Below, in pieces: positions 1 to 5,820 of a stretch of 8,889 bases of DNA. This DNA is from CAYMCJ01 sp964388985. Lineage in GTDB: Bacteria; Patescibacteriota; Patescibacteriia; Patescibacteriales; CAYMCJ01. The number at the start of each line of letters is the position of its first letter. The first letter of the stretch is position 1. A program made the translations under genes and the position numbers. Below the pieces are notes generated by a model. The model saw only the letters and a program-made list of their open reading frames with translations. It was not told the DNA's origin and did not search any database. The DNA is taken from contig CAYMCJ010000044.1 of the NCBI GenBank assembly GCA_964388985.1, forward strand, positions 1 through 8,889, given 5' to 3'.

Positions 1-1064
1 TGGCCGATATTAAACCCTTGATTATACTGCGCGATATAATTTTTTGTTTTATTATTATAACTTAAAATCCCAAAAGCCTTGAAATGAAAAGCATTTAGCA
101 AAGAATTATAGACAAAATCATAAATCTGCTTGACTTCCAAAGTAGAGCGCAACTTTTCGCTCATTTCGGCCACCACTTCCCGGCTGTCATACAAAGAAGA
201 AAAAAAGTATTTATTGGCCAGGCGGTAAAAATAATTTTTAACCGGCTGAAAAGCCAAAATCGCTAAAATTAATATTATAAAATCAGCCCAAACAGAAATT
301 TCAAAAAAGTATAAATTTAAAAAATACTTTATGCCGACTGTTAATAAGGCAATGAATGTAAAAGAAGCTAAATATACTGATGATTTGCGTAAAACAAATT
401 TAATATCCATAAGACGGTGACGGATAATGGCATAAGATAAAATAATAGTAAATATTAAACCTGAAAAATAGGCAAAAGGATATATGCCCATACCATAGGC
501 TGGCAAATAAGCTAATGGACCAATACCAAAAAGGAATAAGAAACCAACAAATATATATTTTGTTTGTTGTCTTAAAATTGCTGACCGTAAATTTTTATAA
601 TATCTAAAGGTTTGAATAAACCAAATAATTACATAACTAATAAAATATATTAAAAAAATGTGATGAAATAATTGCGCTTTGGTATGAATTCCCCATTTAT
701 AAACAAAAACGTCATTAACAAAATATTCAGTTCGGCTTAATATAAGAAAAGCAAAAGATAATAAATATCCCAAATAAAGTAAAAAATCACGTTTCTTATT
801 TGTAAAAGCTAATCCAAAATGGTACATAAAAACCGGTATAAAAACTACACCGGCATAAACAAGCCTATCCCAAAATATTGCCGCCTCCCTATCTCCTCGG
901 CTTATAAACATCATAAAAGTGCAAAATAACCAAGAAGTAATTGAAAGCGAATGAAGAAAAAAAGTAAAATTTACTCTTAATTTTCTATTTTTTAAAAACA
1001 CAATTAAGCCAAGAACAAAAACAAAAATTGCGTTTATTAAAGGTAATATATCTGTAAAATACAT
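1..1064 (-). CDS. 7TM sensor protein with GAF domain, N-terminal part (truncated by window edge)
   Basis: Reading the minus strand from ATG at 1064 gives 354 open codons that run off the left edge, so the C-terminus is missing. Residues about 6-270 hold a series of hydrophobic segments (about 8-24, 33-53, 70-87, 94-110, 133-151, 168-188, 198-214, 230-250, 259-273). This resembles the N-terminal 7TM domain of bacterial histidine kinases, including the characteristic YAIIRHRLMDIKFVLRKS stretch after the last core helix (about 211-228). From about residue 290 a linker (SSLYDSREVVAEMSEKL) leads into the start of a GAF-like domain. In this architecture a histidine kinase or other signalling output normally follows, but it lies outside the window. 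The role is inferred to be membrane signal sensing; the ligand is unknown. No clear Shine-Dalgarno precedes the start. GC is low, like the rest of the window apart from the neighbouring acyl-reductase-like gene. Confidence 0.8.
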   Translation of the reverse strand, partial: MYFTDILPLINAIFVFVLGLIVFLKNRKLRVNFTFFLHSLSITSWLFCTFMMFISRGDREAAIFWDRLVYAGVVFIPVFMYHFGLAFTNKKRDFLLYLGYLLSFAFLILSRTEYFVNDVFVYKWGIHTKAQLFHHIFLIYFISYVIIWFIQTFRYYKNLRSAILRQQTKYIFVGFLFLFGIGPLAYLPAYGMGIYPFAYFSGLIFTIILSYAIIRHRLMDIKFVLRKSSVYLASFTFIALLTVGIKYFLNLYFFEISVWADFIILILAILAFQPVKNYFYRLANKYFFSSLYDSREVVAEMSEKLRSTLEVKQIYDFVYNSLLNAFHFKAFGILSYNNKTKNYIAQYNQGFNIG

Positions 1065-1094
1065 ATTTTATCTATTAAAATTCTTATTAACTAC

Positions 1095-1100
1095 ATTATA
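1095..1100 (-). promoter_or_regulatory. possible -10 box for the 7TM sensor gene
   Basis: A perfect TATAAT on the minus strand lies about 30 bases before the sensor start codon and just after the terminator of the upstream gene. No good -35 is visible, because the region 17 bases upstream is the terminator T-tract. In such AT-rich DNA a lone TATAAT is weak evidence. Confidence 0.3.
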
Positions 1101-1116
1101 CTATATTTTTAATAAT

Positions 1117-1164
1117 AAAAAAAACGGCTTCCTGCAAAATACCAAAGTATTCACAGAAAGCCGC
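1117..1164 (-). terminator. rho-independent terminator of the acyl-reductase-like gene
   Basis: On the minus strand GCGGCTTTCTG pairs with CAGGAAGCCG. The loop itself contains the nested hairpin AATAC-TTTG-GTATT, giving a long interrupted stem, followed by eight T (complement of A at 1117-1124). It begins about 10 bases after the stop codon at 1173 and separates this operon from the 7TM sensor gene. Confidence 0.9.
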
Positions 1165-1172
1165 ATTAAAGG

Positions 1173-2300
1173 TTAAAGAGCAATTCCGGCTGGCATATCC
1201 GCTAGCTTCTTCCATAATGGTTTTGGCTCTTTTACTACTTGAGCCACCACCTCCGGAAGCGCCGGGAGAAAAAAGCCGATTTCTTCCGCTGCTTGCCAAA
1301 CTTCTTTGAGTAGCGGAAGTTCAACCCGGCCAACTTCATGAAAGTCCCAGCCCTTGTAGGCATGGACGGCCGTGCCAGCGTGACAAGCATACGTCAGCCC
1401 GGGGCAAAGCCGCATAGTAAAGCGGAGATCCGTTGCGGCCGGATTATAGGCAAGCAAACCGCCTTCGATGGCCAAGACACCAGGTTTTGGCTGACGGTTA
1501 TTCTCTCCGAGCGGGTTAGGCACGGAAAAATTCAAGACCACGGCTCCCTTGGGAATGGCCCGCAAGAGCTTTTTCCCGGAAGGTTTGGATTTGCCGGTCA
1601 ACCATAGCTGGCAATTTGCACCATCCTTGAGGGAAGTCGCTTTAAAAATGAACCTCCCCTTTTCGCCAGCCGCTTCCTTTATCGCTGCAAACCTTTCTTC
1701 GCTTTTTGTATACATCTTTACGAATACTTGGTTTTTAGCGAGAATAAGGACAACCGCCCGACCGATTTTGGAAGTCGCGCCAGTGATAAACACTGGGCCG
1801 CCAAGATGGTACTTTTTAAAAACTGCGTCTACCATCTTCAAGATTCCGGCAGCTGTCAAGGTATCACCATGAACCAAAGAAGCTTGAAGCTTGTCTCCAA
1901 GCTTATCCACGATCCACTGCCCTCCCTGGGTCAACCACTCAGCCTTGGTTAGAGCGCCTAGGCCGATAACTTGGTTTTCCTTTTGGGCGGACAAAACCGC
2001 CTGAAGGATTCTCTTTTTAATGGCTTTCCTGATGCCCCCAAAAAGGAAGTGCCAGGCGTAGTTGCGGAGCAAAACCGTTTGGCTCTCCATACCAGCAAAC
2101 CGAAACCTGTCAACGGTTTCATAACCCCTTTTGCTAAAAAGGGAGATGACAGACACGGCCCAGTACAGAGGCGCCATCCAAACCCAGAACCAGTGGAGCC
2201 TGGGGTTTCGATGCAGATGATTGAAGAGTTTGGAATCCAGTAAGGCATTCCAGGACTCCACCCGATGGGCCAAAAATGCAAAGGTCCTTTTTTTATCCAT
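1173..2300 (-). CDS. acyl-ACP reductase / CER1-WAX2 C-terminal-like protein
   Basis: This protein of 375 aa starts at ATG 2300, seven bases after a strong Shine-Dalgarno (AAAGGAGGG, 2307-2315); an earlier TTG at 2339 has no such site. From memory of the families, two relatives fit. One is cyanobacterial long-chain acyl-ACP reductase (AAR, which makes fatty aldehydes): compare FAFLAH near the N-terminus, SAQKE at 104-108, HGDTLTAA at 144-151, the nucleotide-binding-like GATSKIG at 174-180 (AAR has GATGDIG) and ACHAGTAVHAYKGW at 305-318. The other is the C-terminal WAX2 domain of plant CER1/CER3: compare VIGLGALTKAE, PKGAVVLNFS, VHAYKGWDFHEVG and VWQAAEEIGFF. Cys306 sits 12 residues before the GW, the same spacing as the catalytic Cys of AAR; as I recall, CER1 lacks a Cys there. 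The N-terminal 30-52 segment is hydrophobic and could be membrane-associated. I infer an aldehyde-forming reductase acting on long-chain acyl thioesters; the substrate is unproven. No aldehyde-deformylating oxygenase or CER1-type di-iron domain is in the window. GC is strikingly higher than in its neighbours (34 of 60 bases at 1501-1560), suggesting horizontal transfer. Confidence 0.75.
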   Translation of the reverse strand: MDKKRTFAFLAHRVESWNALLDSKLFNHLHRNPRLHWFWVWMAPLYWAVSVISLFSKRGYETVDRFRFAGMESQTVLLRNYAWHFLFGGIRKAIKKRILQAVLSAQKENQVIGLGALTKAEWLTQGGQWIVDKLGDKLQASLVHGDTLTAAGILKMVDAVFKKYHLGGPVFITGATSKIGRAVVLILAKNQVFVKMYTKSEERFAAIKEAAGEKGRFIFKATSLKDGANCQLWLTGKSKPSGKKLLRAIPKGAVVLNFSVPNPLGENNRQPKPGVLAIEGGLLAYNPAATDLRFTMRLCPGLTYACHAGTAVHAYKGWDFHEVGRVELPLLKEVWQAAEEIGFFLPALPEVVAQVVKEPKPLWKKLADMPAGIAL

Positions 2301-2427
2301 TACTTTCCCTCCTTTCTGTAATATAGAATATTGCTTCAAAAATTTCCTTTACCTTACCCTTGATGATAAGATAAGCCATCAGAGCAAGCGCAAATACCGT
2401 CATAAAAATATTTTCTTTTTTTCTCAT
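2293..2427 (-). CDS. 44-aa membrane miniprotein overlapping the acyl-reductase-like gene
   Basis: ATG at 2427 is preceded by AAGGAG at 2435-2440 with 7-base spacing. The product is 44 aa: a basic start (MRKKENIF), one hydrophobic helix at about residues 8-23 (MTVFALALMAYLII), then a mixed charged tail ending ERRESNG. Its stop at 2293-2295 overlaps the start of the next gene by 8 bases. The GAAAGGAGGG that encodes its ERR tail is also the Shine-Dalgarno of that gene, a layout typical of translational coupling. I do not recognise the family. It could be a small membrane partner or anchor for the reductase-like protein, or merely a leader ORF. It is the first ORF downstream of promoter P1 (2562-2617). 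Confidence 0.65.
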   Translation of the reverse strand: MRKKENIFMTVFALALMAYLIIKGKVKEIFEAIFYITERRESNG

Positions 2428-2470
2428 CTTCTTTCTCCTTTTTCTTTTTTAGTTTACCTTTTATATTCTT

Positions 2471-2493
2471 ACGTTTCTCCTTATGAGAAACGT
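2471..2493 (-). promoter_or_regulatory. perfect 9-bp inverted repeat in the leader of the reductase-like operon
   Basis: ACGTTTCTC and GAGAAACGT are separated by 5 bases, about 90-110 bases downstream of the inferred transcription start and 44 bases before the miniprotein ATG. In RNA the 3' arm contains AAGGAG, so the hairpin would bury a Shine-Dalgarno-like sequence that has no start codon after it. There is no T-run, so it is not a terminator. It may be an operator or an RNA stability/regulatory hairpin. Confidence 0.5.
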
Positions 2494-2508
2494 TTCTTTA
2501 AAGAGCCA

Positions 2509-2526
2509 AAGTGTTTTTAAACACTT
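2509..2526 (-). promoter_or_regulatory. second palindrome with AAGTGTT half-sites (possible auxiliary operator)
   Basis: AAGTGTTT-TT-AAACACTT is a perfect palindrome with 8-bp arms. It repeats the AAGTGTT/AACACTT half-site of the main operator at 2562-2588, but with 2 rather than 7 bases between the arms. It lies about 55 bases downstream of the transcription start. It could be an auxiliary repressor site or a leader hairpin. The copy of the promoter at 5823-5876 has no equivalent. Confidence 0.45.
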
Positions 2527-2561
2527 CTTAAGATAAAGCCGGAAACTCCGAAACTATCTAA

Positions 2562-2617
2562 AAAAGTGTTATTCTGACTAACACTTTTATAATATACTAT
2601 ATTTTACACTTTGTCAA
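2562..2617 (-). promoter_or_regulatory. promoter P1 with palindromic operator, driving the miniprotein/acyl-reductase operon
   Basis: The minus strand reads TTGACA (2612-2617), a 17-base spacer, then TATTAT (2589-2594), a near-consensus housekeeping promoter. Directly after the -10, over the expected start point, is a perfect 10-bp inverted repeat, AAAAGTGTTA-n7-TAACACTTTT (2562-2588). A palindrome in this position is typical of a repressor operator. The spacer also carries AAAGTGT, a possible half-site absent from copy P2. The regulator is not encoded in the window. Confidence 0.85.
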
Positions 2618-2672
2618 GGGTTTTTTAGGTATTTTTAATGTTTTGGCTAATTTTAGAGGGAAAAAAAGAGGG
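2562..2672 (-). repeat. duplicated terminator-tail/promoter/operator cassette, copy 1
   Basis: This stretch matches 5821-5929. The first 75 bases (2562-2636 against 5821-5895) differ at only 4 positions. The similarity continues more loosely through TTTGGCTAATTTT to the AAAAAAAGAGGG at the foot of the preceding terminator. It links the end of the radical SAM operon to the start of the reductase operon. Confidence 0.9.
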
Positions 2673-2696
2673 TATTGCATAATCCATACAATACCC
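2661..2696 (-). terminator. rho-independent terminator of the proS/radical SAM operon
   Basis: On the minus strand GGGTATTG and CAATACCC form an 8-bp stem with an 11-base loop, followed by TCTTTTTTT (A-run at 2661-2667). It lies 15 bases after the stop of the 9-codon ORF and 35 bases after the radical SAM stop. Confidence 0.88.
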
Positions 2697-2710
2697 CTTT
2701 GGGCCATAAG

Positions 2711-2740
2711 CTATGACGGCTGTTTGTTTTTTAATGCCAT
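2711..2740 (-). CDS. possible 9-codon peptide gene (MALKNKQPS)
   Basis: ATG at 2740 lies 7 bases after AAAGGAGGG (2748-2756), the same ribosome-binding sequence seen before the acyl-reductase-like gene. The ORF is ATG, eight sense codons, then TAG. It overlaps the end of the radical SAM gene, whose codons for ERRA supply the Shine-Dalgarno, so it would be translationally coupled. The terminator follows at once. Very short peptide genes exist (the microcin C precursor is 7 aa), so a real product is possible. It could equally be the remnant of a truncated gene or a chance match. No function can be assigned. Confidence 0.35.
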   Translation of the reverse strand: MALKNKQPS

Positions 2741-3900
2741 TTTTTTGCCCTCCTTTCGTGGTTATTTATCACCTCTTCTATATTATCCCCTTCAACACGA
2801 GGATAATATCCTTTTATATCTATCAAATTATTGTAAGCTTTTTGTTCTTCTGTTGTTAGTAATGGCACTATTCTTTTTTCTACTCTCACCATCATACAAC
2901 AAGAATTAACATCTTCTGCTCTTATATTGCCCATCCATCTTAATGCATCCGCTCTACATCCTCCTCCGCAAATTTTAATATAACGGCAACCTTTGCAATT
3001 AAGCGATTCTATGGTAATTCTTTTAAAATCAGAGAACCATTCAGAATTTTCAACAGCGTCTTTTATAGATTGGCTTTTTACATTTGCCATTGGTTTGTTA
3101 AGCGCGGGACAAAAAATTATATCTCCGTTAGCGTTTATGCAAAGATAATCAAATTCATATAGGCATGGATGGGTATTTAAATCCATATCAACATAATCCT
3201 CTTTTGTGATAAAAGAATCATATACATTATCTATGCCTAACCTGAATGGAAAATTATCCAGTTGATAACGTTTAATTATATTCTCATAAATATCAAACAT
3301 CAAATCATAATCAGAAAAATTTAATATGTGCGCATTGTTTTTGGTTCTTACGGTTTTCCATAACTGACTTAAACGCCATCTGCTAATTTTTAATTTTTTT
3401 AATTCCTCATATAGCGGAACAAGTTCCGCTATATTCTGCTTATAGAGAACGGTTTGAACCATTATTTTACTATCAGGCAAATATTCTTTTATTCTTTTGA
3501 TAGCATCAATACTCTCACGATAATTGCTTCCTTCTCTTATTATGTCATTGGTTTCTAATCCGTCAAGACTTGTTCTAAATTCACTTACTTGTGGCAGTTT
3601 TTTTAATTTATTTAAATTTTCCTCCGTAAAATGGCTGCCGTTAGTTGAAATAACTACCCTTGAATCTTGTCCGCAATATTCTGCTATCCTGTCCCAATTT
3701 TTATTTAAGAATGGTTCTCCGCCGGTTAAAATAAAATTTTTCACGCCAAGCGCTTTTGCCTCACTAATTAACTGCAACATTCTTCCAAAACTTAATTGTT
3801 GTTTACGGTATAACTTTGTATTTTTTTCGCTGGCATGACAATATAAACATTGATAATTGCACACCCCTGTTAATTCAAGCCTAAGTGAATTATAAATCAT
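2731..3900 (-). CDS. radical SAM / SPASM-domain enzyme (peptide maturase-like)
   Basis: This protein of 389 aa starts at ATG 3900, seven bases after AAGGAGGG (3908-3915). Its radical SAM core has the CX3CX2C motif (Cys14, Cys18, Cys21) that binds the SAM-cleaving [4Fe-4S] cluster, then GGEP at 60-63 and STNG at 85-88. Its C-terminus fits the seven-cysteine SPASM pattern: Cys246-x12-Gly259-x4-Cys264, then Cys302-x2-Cys305-x5-Cys311-x3-Cys315, then Cys334. SPASM domains hold auxiliary Fe-S clusters and are typical of enzymes that modify peptides or proteins (PqqE, anaerobic sulfatase maturases, sactipeptide and ranthipeptide synthases). The substrate cannot be read from the sequence. No RRE-type precursor-binding domain is obvious at the N-terminus. 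It lies 27 bases after proS in the same operon, and a separately transcribed four-Cys miniprotein is encoded at 5640-5771. Assignment as a radical SAM/SPASM enzyme is firm; a role in RiPP synthesis is inference. Confidence 0.9.
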   Translation of the reverse strand: MIYNSLRLELTGVCNYQCLYCHASEKNTKLYRKQQLSFGRMLQLISEAKALGVKNFILTGGEPFLNKNWDRIAEYCGQDSRVVISTNGSHFTEENLNKLKKLPQVSEFRTSLDGLETNDIIREGSNYRESIDAIKRIKEYLPDSKIMVQTVLYKQNIAELVPLYEELKKLKISRWRLSQLWKTVRTKNNAHILNFSDYDLMFDIYENIIKRYQLDNFPFRLGIDNVYDSFITKEDYVDMDLNTHPCLYEFDYLCINANGDIIFCPALNKPMANVKSQSIKDAVENSEWFSDFKRITIESLNCKGCRYIKICGGGCRADALRWMGNIRAEDVNSCCMMVRVEKRIVPLLTTEEQKAYNNLIDIKGYYPRVEGDNIEEVINNHERRAKKWH

Positions 3901-3927
3901 TGACTTACCCTCCTTATTCTATAAATT

Positions 3928-5361
3928 TTAATATGCCTTGGCAAAAATCCAACGTTTTTCACAAGCAACTTCTTTCCCGCAATTAATGCAGATATGCTTT
4001 CCGTTTTCCCGTAAGCCTTCAAACGGCAAACAGCGACTAACTGATTTAGTTTTTTCTTTTATTTGTGACTCACACTCTATATCACCACACCAATGAGCAA
4101 AAACATAACCGCCCTCTTTAATTAATTTTACAAATTCTTCCCAGGTATCCGCATTTTTATTTGTTTTATTCCTGCTCTCAAGTGCTTTATCAAAAAGATT
4201 CTTTTGAATCAAATCTAATTTGATTTTTACTGTTTTTATTATTTCATCAATATTACAAGGAAATTTTTCACTTGTATCTCTTCTCACGATGACGCATTGA
4301 TTCTTTTCTAAATCTTTCGGTCCAATTTCTATCCTTATCGGTACCCCCCTTTTTTCCCATTCATAAAATTTTTCCCCTGGTCGCAAATTCATTCTTATAT
4401 CAAGCTTTACTTTATATAATTGGGAAAGAATGGCTCTAATTTTTTCAGCTTCTTTAACAATTAAGTCATTTTCTGCTTTGCAAATTGGAATTATAACGAT
4501 TTGTATAGGAGCAATTTTAGGAGGAAGAACTAATCCTCTATCATCACTATGTGCCATAATAAGACCACCAATTAATCTTGTGCTTACTCCCCAACTGCTT
4601 TGGTATGCATATTGCATATTGCCTTTTTTATCAAGAAAAGAAACATTAAAAGACCTAGCAAAATTATCAGAAAGATTATGGGAAGTACCGGTCTGAAGAG
4701 ACTTGCCATCCTGCATAAGGGCTTCTATACAATAAGTATGAAACGCACCGGCAAATTTTTCTCCCTCCGATTTTATTCCAGCATACACCGGAATTGCTAA
4801 ATATTCTTCAACAAATTTTTTATAAACATCCTGAAGTATCATAAGCGCATAATCATCGGCTTCTCTTATTGTTTCGTGAGCTGTATGACCTTCCTGCCAA
4901 AGAAATTCGCTAGTTCTAAGAAAAAGACGCGGCCTCATCTCCCAACGCACAACGTTGGCCCATTGATTAATTGAAATCGGCAAATCGCGATAAGACTTTA
5001 TCCATTTAGAAAAAGACTCATAAACAATTGTTTCTGAAGTTGGCCTTATTATTAAAGGATCTTTTAATTTTTTTCCCCCAGCATGAGTTACAACAGCAAG
5101 CTCAGGAGAAAAACCTTTAATATGTTCCGACTCGCGTTTAATAAATTCTTCGGGAATAAAAAGAGGAAAATAGGCATTTTCAACTCCCTTTTCTTTAAAA
5201 AATTTGTCTAAAACGCTTTGAATATTTTCCCAAATAGCATAACCGTATGGTCTTATCACCATGCAACCTCTTACCGAGGCATGCTCGGCTAACTCGGCTG
5301 CAGTAATTACATCTGAATACCATTTTGAATAATTATCGCTTCTTTTTGTTATTATTTTCAT
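3928..5361 (-). CDS. proS: prolyl-tRNA synthetase, archaeal/Thermus type
   Basis: This class II aminoacyl-tRNA synthetase charges tRNA-Pro in the cytoplasm. The start chosen is ATG 5361, seven bases after AAAGGAGA (5369-5376), giving 477 aa; ATG 5409 in the same frame has no ribosome site. Family signatures are GFSPELAVVTHAGG (83-96), RPTSETI (106-112), motif 2 RWEMRPRLFLRTSEFLWQEG (139-158), TGTSHNLSDNFARSF (224-238) and motif 3 SSWGVSTRLIGG (255-266). The anticodon-binding domain follows from about 285. The C-terminal domain carries Zn-type cysteines Cys425, Cys430, Cys458 and Cys461 and ends in Tyr477, as in Thermus ProRS. The bacterial-type editing insertion is absent, so this is the shorter archaeal/eukaryotic lineage, found in some bacteria. 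It has its own promoter and palindrome (5485-5539) and is co-transcribed with the radical SAM gene. It could be the only housekeeping ProRS or a second, resistance-type copy; the window cannot tell. Confidence 0.96.
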   Translation of the reverse strand: MKIITKRSDNYSKWYSDVITAAELAEHASVRGCMVIRPYGYAIWENIQSVLDKFFKEKGVENAYFPLFIPEEFIKRESEHIKGFSPELAVVTHAGGKKLKDPLIIRPTSETIVYESFSKWIKSYRDLPISINQWANVVRWEMRPRLFLRTSEFLWQEGHTAHETIREADDYALMILQDVYKKFVEEYLAIPVYAGIKSEGEKFAGAFHTYCIEALMQDGKSLQTGTSHNLSDNFARSFNVSFLDKKGNMQYAYQSSWGVSTRLIGGLIMAHSDDRGLVLPPKIAPIQIVIIPICKAENDLIVKEAEKIRAILSQLYKVKLDIRMNLRPGEKFYEWEKRGVPIRIEIGPKDLEKNQCVIVRRDTSEKFPCNIDEIIKTVKIKLDLIQKNLFDKALESRNKTNKNADTWEEFVKLIKEGGYVFAHWCGDIECESQIKEKTKSVSRCLPFEGLRENGKHICINCGKEVACEKRWIFAKAY

Positions 5362-5484
5362 ACCCGTATCTCCTTTCTGTTTTATACTATTGTCTTTAAT
5401 GCTCAACATATTTTATTAAATAAATTTATACTTTCATATTAATCAAAATTTTTCTTCTAGTCAATCTATTAAATTGTAAAGATC

Positions 5485-5539
5485 AAAGTCAAACTCGTTT
5501 TTGACTTTATAATTTACCAAAAAATCATTATCATGTCAA
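5485..5539 (-). promoter_or_regulatory. promoter P3 with palindrome, driving proS and the radical SAM gene
   Basis: The minus strand reads TTGACA (5534-5539), a 17-base spacer, then TAAATT (5511-5516). Just after it is a perfect 9-bp inverted repeat, AAAGTCAAA-n6-TTTGACTTT (5485-5508), covering the expected start point. The layout is the same as in P1 and P2, but the operator sequence differs, so a different regulator is likely. About 125 bases of AT-rich leader follow before proS; no T-box signature is visible in it. Confidence 0.75.
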
Positions 5540-5609
5540 GGATTTTTTATTTTTTCGCTTCTCACTATTAAAAACAATCTTTTTAGTTTTAAAGATCAAT
5601 AATATTAAC

Positions 5610-5633
5610 AAAAAACCGACCTTAACAGGTCGG
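5610..5633 (-). terminator. rho-independent terminator after the four-Cys miniprotein ORF
   Basis: On the minus strand CCGACCT-GTTA-AGGTCGG, a perfect 7-bp stem with a 4-base loop, is followed by six T. It starts 6 bases after the stop of the 43-codon ORF and lies before P3, so it ends the short transcript from P2 and isolates it from proS. Confidence 0.92.
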
Positions 5634-5639
5634 AATTTA

Positions 5640-5771
5640 TTATATTATTTTAATTTTTAAACTATTTATTTTACACTCTAAATCATCTATACATCCTATA
5701 TTGCTAAAACATATAGTAGAACAAAATTTTAAACTATTACGAAATTTTATCTTTTTCATACTGTTAATCAT
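5640..5771 (-). CDS. 43-aa four-cysteine miniprotein (candidate modified-peptide precursor)
   Basis: ATG at 5771 lies 6 bases after AAAGGG (5778-5783) and opens 43 codons ending in TAA. The start is basic (MINSMKKIKFRN). The middle holds four cysteines in FCSTICFSNIGCIDDLEC, with spacing C-x3-C-x5-C-x5-C (Cys17, 21, 27, 33). The tail is Lys/Ile-rich. Four Cys in 43 codons is more than expected by chance in such AT-rich DNA. The ORF fills a dedicated unit with consensus promoter P2 upstream and a terminator 6 bases after the stop, which supports expression of this RNA. I do not recognise the family. It could be a substrate for the SPASM enzyme at 2731-3900, a metal-binding miniprotein, or a chance ORF in a small non-coding RNA of about 230 bases. 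No signal peptide or GG leader motif is visible. Confidence 0.5.
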   Translation of the reverse strand: MINSMKKIKFRNSLKFCSTICFSNIGCIDDLECKINSLKIKII

Positions 5772-5820
5772 ATAATACCCTTTGATTTAATAATAACCGT
5801 AAAACCTTAATATTAAATTA

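Noticed and set aside
1338..2243. Several plus-strand ORFs of 74-107 codons opposite the acyl-reductase-like gene, and a minus-strand 107-codon ORF in another frame
   Set aside because: They are shadows of the GC-rich real gene: no ribosome sites, no recognisable families, and the minus-strand frame from 2300 has clear homology features.
2643..2740. Readthrough of the TAG after MALKNKQPS into a longer peptide
   Set aside because: The continuation passes straight through a strong terminator hairpin and the next promoter region, so a longer product from this RNA is implausible.
5362..5409. Upstream in-frame ATG for proS adding 16 residues
   Set aside because: No Shine-Dalgarno precedes it, whereas ATG 5361 has AAAGGAGA at ideal spacing and starts where Thermus-type ProRS begins.
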